Positions 1 to 5,089 of a stretch of 5,089 nt of DNA are shown here, in pieces (within the stretch, counting starts at the first letter, position 1; each line of letters begins with the position of its first letter). The translations under genes were made by a program, and so were the position numbers. The notes under the pieces are model-generated. The model did no database searches and was not told the DNA's origin. It saw only the letters and a program-made list of their open reading frames with translations. This DNA comes from Actinomycetota bacterium (lineage in GTDB: Bacteria > Actinomycetota > Thermoleophilia > Gaiellales > Gaiellaceae), in assembly GCA_005884155.1 (NCBI GenBank), contig VAXD01000109.1:1-5089 (forward strand), in the 5' to 3' direction.

Positions 1-684
1 CACGTTCGCGGTCGAGCGCATCAGCGCGTGCCCGAGCCCGCAGAGCTCAGTGCAGATCACCGGGTAGGTGCCCAGCTTGTCGGGCGTCACCGGAAGCGTG
101 TTGAACGATCCCGGCACGGCGTCGAGCTTCTGGCCGAACTGCGGCACCCAGAACGAGTGCGTCACGTCGAGTGACGTGATCCGCAGCCTGGCGGTCGAAT
201 CGACGGGCAGCTTCAGCGTCGCCGAGGTGAGCCCGCCGAAGTCCGGATACTTGAAGGTCCAGGCGAACTGCTGCGCGATCACGTTGACGTGGACCGGTTT
301 GAGCGGGTCGGACGCCGCGGAGGCGTGTGGGATGTGCTCGTTCTGCGCGAGGACGACGGCGCTGACGATCGAGATGGCGGTGACCAGCGCCGCGGGCACC
401 GCCGTCCAGGCGATCTCGAGGCGCGTGTTGCCGTGGATCGGCGGGCCGTCCGAGTCGTCGTCAGGCCCGGCGCGGAACTTGAAGATCGAATAGATGATCA
501 CCGCGGCGACGAGCGCGAAGATCGCGATGCAGATCACCGTCACGAACCAGAAGACGAAGTCGATCCGGCCCGCCTGCCGGCTGGCCGGGGCCGGAAGCCA
601 GGGGATCAGGAGCGCGACGAGAGCGGCCCCCGCACCGCAGACGACTCCGATCGCGACGAGCTGGACGATCGATCCTCTACGCAC
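1..684 (-). CDS. coxB: Cytochrome c oxidase subunit II (partial, 3' end off left edge)
   Basis: This is subunit II of an aa3/caa3-type terminal oxidase, which takes electrons from cytochrome c into the binuclear CuA centre outside the membrane and passes them to subunit I. Reading leftward from a GTG at 684 gives 228 codons with no stop before the window edge. An N-terminal hydrophobic, signal-like segment (residues about 5-28) is followed by two membrane helices (about 42-68 and 91-113, the second containing EIAWTAVPA). The periplasmic cupredoxin domain follows. The conserved aromatic stretch QQFAWTFKYP is at 138-147. The CuA ligands are all present: H176 in THSFWVPQF, then C211, E213, C215, H219 and M222 in CTELCGLGHALM. 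GTG 684 is the only usual start codon downstream of an in-frame stop at 763-765, and no Shine-Dalgarno precedes it. The C-terminus is outside the window, so a fused cytochrome c domain cannot be excluded. Subunits I and III are expected further left. Confidence 0.96.
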   Translation of the reverse strand, partial: MRRGSIVQLVAIGVVCGAGAALVALLIPWLPAPASRQAGRIDFVFWFVTVICIAIFALVAAVIIYSIFKFRAGPDDDSDGPPIHGNTRLEIAWTAVPAALVTAISIVSAVVLAQNEHIPHASAASDPLKPVHVNVIAQQFAWTFKYPDFGGLTSATLKLPVDSTARLRITSLDVTHSFWVPQFGQKLDAVPGSFNTLPVTPDKLGTYPVICTELCGLGHALMRSTANV

Positions 685-691
685 CGCGGCG

Positions 692-721
692 AGACTACTC
701 GACCGCGAGGCCCGCTCGCCA
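692..721 (-). promoter_or_regulatory. Candidate promoter of coxB, possibly leaderless
   Basis: On the minus strand, TAGTCT (697 down to 692) fits the actinobacterial -10 pattern TANNNT. It lies 7 nt before the GTG start of coxB. A weak -35-like TGGCGA (721 to 716) sits 18 nt further upstream and matches only half of TTGACA. With this spacing transcription would begin at or next to the start codon, which would explain the missing Shine-Dalgarno. The call rests on pattern only. Confidence 0.3.
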
Positions 722-730
722 TGGGAAGTG

Positions 731-769
731 CGAGCGCTCGAAACGCCTGCTACGAGCAGGGTTCAGGCG
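731..769. repeat. Inverted repeats in the coxB / small membrane protein divergent intergenic region
   Basis: The 128-bp gap between the two divergent starts contains a perfect 10-bp palindrome, CGAGCGCTCG (731-740). Six bases later is a 5-bp stem with a 5-nt loop, CCTGC-TACGA-GCAGG (746-760). A second pairing, CGCCTG (744-749) with CAGGCG (764-769), competes with that stem. Dyads between divergent genes are typical places for repressor or activator binding, but neither dyad matches an operator I recognise, and GC-rich DNA produces short dyads by chance. Confidence 0.35.
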
Positions 770-801
770 AGTCGAAAGCGGGTACAAGCGCCGTCCAACA
801 C

Positions 802-809
802 AAGGAGGT
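802..809 (+). promoter_or_regulatory. Strong Shine-Dalgarno fixing the start at 813
   Basis: AAGGAGGT is an eight-base match to the anti-Shine-Dalgarno end of 16S rRNA and lies 3 nt before the ATG at 813. It is the strongest ribosome binding site in the window and makes the start of the 76-residue protein secure. Confidence 0.85.
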
Positions 810-812
810 TGA

Positions 813-1043
813 ATGGGACTCGGAGTAAGCCTTTTGCTGATCGCAGCCGGCGCGATTCTCGCCTTTGCCGTCAACGCTGACGTCTCGGGCGTGAACATCC
901 ACACGGTCGGTTGGATCCTGCTGATCGTCGGGATTGTCGGCGGCGTGCTGTCGATGATCTTCTGGTCGTCGTGGGCCGGCCCCGGCTATTGGTCGGGCCG
1001 CCGCCGCGGTGGCTACGTCGACGAGGGCCCACCGCCCTACTAG
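813..1043 (+). CDS. Small two-helix membrane protein, DUF6458-like
   Basis: This is a 76-residue protein of unknown function. It has two hydrophobic helices, at residues about 4-20 (GVSLLLIAAGAILAFAV) and about 32-50 (VGWILLIVGIVGGVLSMIF), joined by a short polar turn (NADVSGVNIHT). It ends in a basic then acidic, proline-rich tail (SGRRRGGYVDEGPPPY). The pattern MGLGVS...GAILAFAV...VSGVNI..VGWIL.IVG resembles the actinobacterial DUF6458 family as I remember it; no search was run. The hairpin topology predicts an inner-membrane protein with both ends on the same side, and the arginine cluster after helix 2 suggests the tail is cytoplasmic. The start is set by the AAGGAGGT at 802-809. The gene stands alone, divergent from coxB and closed by a hairpin terminator. 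A link to the oxidase is not shown. Confidence 0.85.
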   Translation: MGLGVSLLLIAAGAILAFAVNADVSGVNIHTVGWILLIVGIVGGVLSMIFWSSWAGPGYWSGRRRGGYVDEGPPPY

Positions 1044-1059
1044 ACGGACAGGTTCGATT

Positions 1060-1090
1060 CCGGAGCGGCCGCAAGGCCGCTCCGGCCTTT
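1060..1090 (+). terminator. Hairpin terminator between convergent genes
   Basis: CCGGAGCGGCC (1060-1070) pairs perfectly over 11 bp with GGCCGCTCCGG (1075-1085) around a GCAA tetraloop of the GNRA type, followed by CCTTT on the plus strand. It begins 16 nt after the TAG of the small membrane protein and ends 4 nt past the TGA of the minus-strand TPR frame. It is well placed to stop plus-strand transcription. The minus-strand side has no T run, so action in that direction would be weaker. Confidence 0.8.
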
Positions 1091-2790
1091 CAGGCGGGAA
1101 CCTTCGCGCCTAGCGCAAGTGCCTCCGCCCGCTCCACCCACGGGCGGGCGCGAAGCTCTTCGAACGTCTCGCGTGCCGCCGCGACAAGCGGACCAGCCTC
1201 GTCGGCGCGACCGTCCGCGAGCAGATTCTCGGCCCGCTCCAGTCGCGTAACCGCGGCGTAGAAGGGCATCTCGGCTTCTTCGAAGAGCTGTTCGGCGGCT
1301 GCCAGCTCAGCCTCGGTCTCGTGCTCCGGCAGGCGTGCGCGGAACCGCGCCTTCTGGGCGCGAAGGAACGCTCCCTGCTCACCCGGGTGGAACTCGTCGA
1401 CCACGGCTATCAGCTCACGCAGCTTCTCCTCCCCGACGAAGTCGGCCGCGATTTCAAGGGCGTCAAACCGGATCATGGCCTGCGAGCCGCTCGCCGTCTC
1501 TCGGACCCCCAGCGCGCGATCGACGGCCGCCAGGGTCTCGTCGCCACGCCCCTCCGCGCGGTAGAGCATGGCCTCCGTCAAGGCGTAGACCGCCACCCAG
1601 CTCGCGTTCTCTGAGTGCGCCGAGCTCTCACTCTCCGACAACAGCCGACGCACGCCGTCCAGGTCGCCGCGATGAAGGTGGATCGGCGCAAGATGGAGCA
1701 GAAGACTTCGCACGAACTCAGTCGCTCCTTCCGCCTCTGAACCACGGGCGAGAGCGTCGTCCCAACGCCCGAGCATCATCAAGAAGCCGGCCGGGCCTGC
1801 GAGGAAGGTGGACTCCCACCGGCGGTCGCCCACCCGGCGGGCGAGCTCCAGAGCTCGATCGCCGTTCTCTAAGGCGGCCCGAAACTGCCCGAGAACCCAG
1901 AGGAACGCGCCGAGATTGTTGTACGCGCGAAGCGCGGCCGAATTGAGGTCGTGCTCTAGTGAGATCGCCAGCGCGCCTTCGAGCAGGATCACCGCCTCTC
2001 GCGTGCGGTGCCGATGGCTGAAGAGAACGCCTCCTTTCGTATTCATCGCCTCGGCAATCGTTTCGGGCTGGTCGAGAGACTCGGCGAGCGAGAGGGCGCG
2101 CTCGAGGTGAGGCTCCGCGGAAGCGCTCTTCCCGCTGAAGTACAAGAAGCGGCCAAGCTGAGCTGCGACCGCAGCGATGTCCGGCGAGGCTCCCGCCGCC
2201 TCCAGCGCCGCCAGCGCCGGCTCGAGGCGCTTCACCGCTCGAGGAGGATGACCGTCGATGAAGTCGATATCGGCCAGGCGAGAAGCGACGCGCGCGGCGG
2301 TGACAGGGTCATCGAACTTCTCATACGCGGAGTGAGCACGGTCGAGCAGCGCGCGCGCCTCATCGAGCTTGTTCGCGAGGAAGGCCATCTCGCCGGCGCG
2401 CGCCGCCAGATCGGCTCGCGGCCGATCGTCGGCGGCGAGACCCTCTGCCTGCTCGAAGTAGCGCTGAGCCTCGGCGGCCGCCGCGAGGCTGGACGCTCGC
2501 TCGCCGGCCCGCACGAGCGCCGCGGTGGCGCGCTCCTTCAGCTCCTCGGCGTCGTCGGCGTCCGGGACGGTCTCGAAGGCCGCGAGCAGGTGGGACGCGA
2601 TCACCTCCGCGACCTCGTCCTCCGCAAACGAGTCCGCCAGCTGGTCTGCGGCCGCTAGGTGGCGCTTCTTGCGATCGTGCCGCGACAGCATCTCGTACGC
2701 GACCCGGCGGACGAGGTCCTGGAGAAACCCGTATTGGCCGTACTCGGGCGAGCGAGGGTCAGCCTGGAGCGAGAGCACTTCCTTGCGCAC
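1090..2790 (-). CDS. TPR-rich C-terminal half of a cyclase/ATPase signalling protein (separate frame)
   Basis: These 566 codons continue the protein encoded at 2759-4549, in the +1 frame. The first ~35 residues (RKEVLSLQADPRSPE, then GQYGFLQDLVRRVAYEML at 18-35) look like the end of the winged-helix segment that normally follows the ATPase in this family. The rest, from about residue 55, is an alanine- and leucine-rich series of degenerate helical pairs typical of TPRs, for example ALVRAGERASSLAAAAEAQR and AYNNLGAFLWVLGQFRAALE. It closes with ETFEELRARPWVERA (about 541-555), a common ending of such proteins. TPR superhelices bind protein partners or sense ligands that control the ATPase. The frame is open to its TGA with no further lesion. 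GTG 2790 is the first usable start and has AGGAG at 2799-2795, but in-frame homology-like sequence (LVRKEV) reaches just upstream of it, so this is probably the detached half of one gene. No secretion signal is seen, so it is cytoplasmic. Confidence 0.85.
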   Translation of the reverse strand: MRKEVLSLQADPRSPEYGQYGFLQDLVRRVAYEMLSRHDRKKRHLAAADQLADSFAEDEVAEVIASHLLAAFETVPDADDAEELKERATAALVRAGERASSLAAAAEAQRYFEQAEGLAADDRPRADLAARAGEMAFLANKLDEARALLDRAHSAYEKFDDPVTAARVASRLADIDFIDGHPPRAVKRLEPALAALEAAGASPDIAAVAAQLGRFLYFSGKSASAEPHLERALSLAESLDQPETIAEAMNTKGGVLFSHRHRTREAVILLEGALAISLEHDLNSAALRAYNNLGAFLWVLGQFRAALENGDRALELARRVGDRRWESTFLAGPAGFLMMLGRWDDALARGSEAEGATEFVRSLLLHLAPIHLHRGDLDGVRRLLSESESSAHSENASWVAVYALTEAMLYRAEGRGDETLAAVDRALGVRETASGSQAMIRFDALEIAADFVGEEKLRELIAVVDEFHPGEQGAFLRAQKARFRARLPEHETEAELAAAEQLFEEAEMPFYAAVTRLERAENLLADGRADEAGPLVAAARETFEELRARPWVERAEALALGAKVPA

Positions 2791-2820
2791 GAGTCTCCTC
2801 GACCCCGTTGAGTGACGCGA
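2759..2820 (-). other. Frame break: overlap of the cyclase/ATPase frame and the TPR frame
   Basis: The upstream frame reads SLNGVEETRAQGSALAPG and stops at TGA 2761-2759. The +1 frame reads RLVRKEVLSLQAD over the same DNA and continues for 566 codons. The family-like sequence switches frame at about 2791-2796, just after GTCGAGGAG. From memory of related proteins, roughly eight residues usually lie between the VEE-like and LVRKEV-like stretches, so a frame-changing net loss of about 23 nt fits better than a single-base indel. That estimate comes from recollection, not from an alignment. The 32-nt overlap and the internal AGGAG/GTG leave open coupled translation of two proteins. Confidence 0.7.
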
Positions 2821-4549
2821 GCGACTTGCGGCTGAACGTCTTGCCGAGCACGGCCCCGTCCTGCAGCAGCCGCCGCTCCTCTTCGCTGAGCCCGTCCAGC
2901 CGTGCCGCGATCAGCGCGTGGAGGGTCTCCGGCACCTCGAGCGACTCGACCTCCCCAACCACGCGGTATGCGGAATCCTCCTGCTCGAGCAGCCCGCGGT
3001 CGAGGAGCATCCGCACGGTCTCGACCGCGTAGAGCGGCACTCCTTCCGCACGCGCCAGGATCTGCGTCTTCAAGGTTTCCGGCATGCCCGGAACGAGCCC
3101 CGCGAGCAGCTCCTCCATCGCCTGCTCGGCGAGGGGCTCGAGGTAGATGGACGTGAAGCTGCGCTGGCCGGCGCCCCAGGTCGGCCGCTTCTCCAGCAGC
3201 TCGGGCCGCGCCAGCGTGATCACGTAGAGCCGGTGGCTACGCGACCACTCGAGCAGGTACTCGACGAAGTCGAGCAGACTCGCATCGGCCCACTGCAGGT
3301 CCTCGAAGACGAGCACGACCGGAGAGGTGTCGGACAGGCGCTCGAAGAAGAGCCGCCAGGCCGCGAACAGCTCCTGCCGGTCGGCGTCCTCGGCCTCTCC
3401 GGCGCCGAGCAGCTGTGCGAGCGCGGGCTCGATGAACCGGCGCTCCTCCTCATCCAACAGCTGTTCGCTCAGCGTTGCGCGGAGCTTCTCGAGCGCGACG
3501 GCCGGCTGGTCGTCCTCGGCGATCTGGCAGCGCATCCGCACCATGTCCGCGAGCGCCCAGTACGTCACGCCCTCTCCGTAGGCCAGGCACCGGCCGCGAT
3601 GCCAGTAGACGATCTCGGCGATCCCGTCGAAGTACTTGTAGAACTCCCAGGCGAGCCGAGACTTGCCGATTCCGGCGACGCCGGTGATCGAGACGAGATG
3701 CGCCTTGCGCTCCTCGGAGCAGGCATGGAAGAGCTCCTTCAACTGCCGCAGCTCGCGCTCGCGGCCGATAAACGGCGCTTCGAGACCGTCCGATGTCACC
3801 TCGCCTCGCCGCGCGGACACGATCCGCTGCGCGCGCCAGAGCGGCACGCGTTCCTGCTTGCCCTTCAGCTCGTGCTCACCGGCCGGCTCGTAGGCGATCA
3901 CCTGCTCGGTGGCTCGGCGTGTGGCGTCGCCGACGAAGACGGACCCGGGCTCGGCAACCGACTGTATACGTGAGGCGGTGTTGACGAGATCGCCGGCGAC
4001 CATGCCCTCGCTGACCGCTCCCACGTTGACGGCGGCTTCTCCGGTGAGCACGCCGGCCCGGGCGCGCAGCCCGGGAGCGTCGACCTCGTCCCCAAGCGCG
4101 GAGACCGCCGCGACGAGATCCAGCGCGGCGCGGACAGCCCGTTCGGCGTCGTCCTCGGTCGCGACCGGGGTTCCCCAGACCGCCATCACGGCGTCGCCGA
4201 TGAACTTCTCCACGGTCCCGCCGTAGACGCCGATCAAGCGGCGGCAGGTATCGAAGTAGCGCGAGAGGAGCTCACGCGTCTCCTCGGGATCACGCGACTC
4301 CGAGACGGTCGTGAACCCGACGAGGTCCGCAAACAGGACAGACACGAGCCTCCGCTCGGCGGTCGCACCGGGCTGCGCGGCGGCGGGTGCCTCCACCTCG
4401 AGCGGCGACCCACACTGCGTGCAGAACCGCATGCTCGGGTCGTTCTCGGCGCCGCAGGACGCGCAGACGCGACCCAGCGGCGTCCCGCAGGCGCCACAAA
4501 ACCGCGAGCCGGTTGGGTTCTCAGTGCCGCAGCTGGGACAGGCGCTCAT
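2759..4549 (-). CDS. Zinc-ribbon / class III adenylate cyclase / AAA ATPase protein (N-terminal half)
   Basis: This is a 596-codon cytoplasmic signalling protein. Two zinc ribbons open it (C4, C7, C18, C21 and C29, C32, C43, C46). A class III cyclase homology domain follows, at about 66-240. Metal-binding D75 (FADLVGFT) and D119 (EKFIGDAVMAVWG) are present, as are the purine-selecting pair K115 and D187 that indicates ATP, and transition-state residues N190 and R194 (GDLVNTASR). It is therefore predicted to make cAMP, probably as a dimer. An AAA/STAND-type ATPase follows (PFIGRE at 259-264) with Walker A GVAGIGKS at 290-297 and Walker B VVLVFEDLQWAD at 411-422. A winged-helix segment begins at about 541-580 and is cut short when the frame ends in 12 unrelated residues (TRAQGSALAPG and the residue before). 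Family members usually continue into TPRs, as the next frame does. ATG 4549 starts exactly before the first zinc ribbon, with no adjacent Shine-Dalgarno. Confidence 0.93.
   Translation of the reverse strand: MSACPSCGTENPTGSRFCGACGTPLGRVCASCGAENDPSMRFCTQCGSPLEVEAPAAAQPGATAERRLVSVLFADLVGFTTVSESRDPEETRELLSRYFDTCRRLIGVYGGTVEKFIGDAVMAVWGTPVATEDDAERAVRAALDLVAAVSALGDEVDAPGLRARAGVLTGEAAVNVGAVSEGMVAGDLVNTASRIQSVAEPGSVFVGDATRRATEQVIAYEPAGEHELKGKQERVPLWRAQRIVSARRGEVTSDGLEAPFIGRERELRQLKELFHACSEERKAHLVSITGVAGIGKSRLAWEFYKYFDGIAEIVYWHRGRCLAYGEGVTYWALADMVRMRCQIAEDDQPAVALEKLRATLSEQLLDEEERRFIEPALAQLLGAGEAEDADRQELFAAWRLFFERLSDTSPVVLVFEDLQWADASLLDFVEYLLEWSRSHRLYVITLARPELLEKRPTWGAGQRSFTSIYLEPLAEQAMEELLAGLVPGMPETLKTQILARAEGVPLYAVETVRMLLDRGLLEQEDSAYRVVGEVESLEVPETLHALIAARLDGLSEEERRLLQDGAVLGKTFSRKSLASLNGVEETRAQGSALAPG
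2795..2799 (-). promoter_or_regulatory. Shine-Dalgarno-like AGGAG before GTG 2790
   Basis: The minus-strand sequence AGGAGACTCGTG puts AGGAG 4 nt before the GTG that opens the TPR frame. It also encodes the EE of the upstream frame, so it may be fortuitous. It nonetheless gives ribosomes that are translating the upstream frame, or terminating 32 nt further on, a way to begin the TPR half. Confidence 0.35.
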
Positions 4550-4557
4550 ACGCGAAG

Positions 4558-4586
4558 AGCGTAGACGGCGGCGCCTCCTGGTTCCA
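4558..4586 (-). promoter_or_regulatory. Candidate promoter of the cyclase gene, possibly leaderless
   Basis: On the minus strand, TACGCT (4563 to 4558) fits TANNNT and ends 8 nt before ATG 4549. TGGAAC (4586 to 4581) lies 17 nt further upstream and matches half of TTGACA. The spacing would put the transcript start at or beside the ATG. An AGGAGG (4579-4574) is present but lies 24 nt from the ATG, too far to serve it as a ribosome binding site. The call rests on pattern only. Confidence 0.3.
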
Positions 4587-4617
4587 GGTTCAAGGACTCG
4601 TCTCGAGAAAAGGTCTT

Positions 4618-5088
4618 CTAACGGGCGCGGACTGGCTTCGACTTCGCGATCACCTTGCCGTGCGCGTCAAGAGCAACGACCTCGACCTCTCTCGGCACAC
4701 CGCGGATCGTGATCGCCGTCTCGAGCCCGTTCCAGGCAACCGTTCGCACGGCAGATAGCCTCGTCGCTCTGCGCCCGGCGAGGACGCGCCAGCGCGCAAC
4801 TCCCGTCGCGCCGTTCCAGACGGCATGGACCGTCGTCTTCCGGTGACGGGTGTGGCGCGCGGTCGCGATTGGCCGCGTGTTCGGCTGTCCCGACCATTGA
4901 AACCGATAGCCGCGGTACGTGTCGTTGCCGCCCGGAATCGCAGCATCGAAGATCAGCTTCCCCTGCGGATCGAACTCGGAGAGCTTGCCGCGCTCCCCCC
5001 AGCCGACGAAGGTGTCGCCGTTGACGAGCTCCTGGGCATTGCCTTGCGACCTGACTGAGAGGCCGGACGGATGCTCGATCGCCCGCAC
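4618..5088 (-). CDS. Arylsulfotransferase-like protein, C-terminal fragment (5' end off right edge)
   Basis: The last 156 codons of a longer gene are visible, ending at TAG 4618. The first part (about residues 14-69), with GNAQELVNGDTFVGWGER, LSEFDPQGKLIFDA and YRGYRFQWSGQP, matches the last blades of the Arylsulfotran_2 type of beta-propeller. In that family, N-Q-L-NG-fvGWG and sEFD-dG-lfD strands recur near the C-terminus. Residues about 84-154 form a beta-rich Ig/FN3-like tail (HAVWNGATGVARWRVLAG, then VEVVALDAHGKVIAKS). True arylsulfotransferases move sulfate between phenols through a catalytic histidine without PAPS, but that region would be outside the window, so activity cannot be judged. 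The protein is normally exported; the signal peptide would also be off-window. The GTG at 5088 is an internal codon, not a credible start. The cyclase gene follows 68 bp downstream on the same strand, with no clear terminator between them. Confidence 0.8.
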   Translation of the reverse strand: MRAIEHPSGLSVRSQGNAQELVNGDTFVGWGERGKLSEFDPQGKLIFDAAIPGGNDTYRGYRFQWSGQPNTRPIATARHTRHRKTTVHAVWNGATGVARWRVLAGRRATRLSAVRTVAWNGLETAITIRGVPREVEVVALDAHGKVIAKSKPVRAR

Positions 5089-5089
5089 G

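Noticed and set aside
13..24. Possible lipoprotein signal around C20 (coordinates here are residues) of the oxidase subunit II N-terminus
   Set aside because: The residues before the cysteine (IGVVC) lack the small residue needed just before the cysteine of a lipobox, so a lipid-anchored N-terminus is not supported.
68..493. Plus-strand open frame (141 codons) opposite coxB
   Set aside because: The minus strand here encodes an unmistakable oxidase subunit II with all CuA ligands; the plus-strand translation has no family features.
1051..1061. GGTTCGATTCC, which resembles a tRNA T-arm, next to a stable hairpin
   Set aside because: The flanking bases do not form a 5-bp T-stem, there is no acceptor, anticodon or D arm, and the upstream DNA is coding sequence of the small membrane protein. 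No tRNA or attachment site is supported.
2008..2658. Plus-strand open frame (216 codons) opposite the TPR frame
   Set aside because: It is the antisense image of the TPR coding sequence, with no ribosome binding site or domain signal.
2759..2790. Programmed +1 ribosomal frameshifting joining the two frames
   Set aside because: I see no slippery run, rare-codon/stop signal or stimulatory structure at the junction, and the family consensus appears to lack several residues there, which slippage would not explain.
2918..3973. Long plus-strand open frame (351 codons) antisense to the cyclase/ATPase gene
   Set aside because: Its composition is rich in Arg, Leu and Glu with no recognisable domain, it lies fully opposite a well-supported gene, and such antisense frames are expected in high-GC coding DNA.
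4574..4579. AGGAGG upstream of the cyclase ATG as its ribosome binding site
   Set aside because: It lies 24 nt from ATG 4549, far beyond working spacing, and no start codon at a suitable distance opens the same frame.

Overview
This window is high-GC DNA that looks like an actinobacterium. The gene families (large zinc-ribbon/class III cyclase/AAA/TPR proteins, an Arylsulfotran_2-type protein, a small DUF6458-like membrane protein) suggest a soil member of the Thermoleophilia (Solirubrobacterales/Gaiellales). That placement is an inference from family content, not from a marker gene.

Layout, left to right. Positions 1-684 (minus strand) hold most of cytochrome c oxidase subunit II, starting at a GTG and running off the left edge just after a complete CuA motif. 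Positions 685-812 are a divergent intergenic region with two small inverted repeats and candidate promoter elements. Positions 813-1043 (plus strand) encode a 76-residue protein with two membrane segments behind a near-perfect Shine-Dalgarno. A strong GNRA-loop hairpin at 1060-1085 separates it from the convergent gene cluster on its right. Positions 1090-4549 (minus strand) encode one large signalling protein of zinc ribbons, class III nucleotide cyclase, AAA/STAND-type ATPase, winged helix and TPR superhelix, but as two overlapping reading frames. The N-terminal 596 codons stop at 2759, and the C-terminal 566 codons continue in the +1 frame from a GTG at 2790. After a 68-bp gap, positions 4618-5088 (minus strand) carry the C-terminal end of an arylsulfotransferase-like protein whose N-terminus lies beyond the right edge.

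Functionally these are separate units: terminal oxidase (respiration), a small envelope protein, a cAMP-signalling/ATPase protein, and an arylsulfotransferase-like protein. The arylsulfotransferase-like gene and the cyclase gene are co-directional and could share a transcript. I see no rRNA, tRNA, CRISPR array, insertion sequence or phage gene.

The most noteworthy point is the break inside the winged-helix region of the cyclase/ATPase/TPR protein. The catalytic residues upstream and the whole TPR half downstream are intact, so this is a recent lesion, a sequencing or assembly error, or a genuine split into two translationally coupled proteins. I did not find convincing evidence of a new biological system; the families are known.
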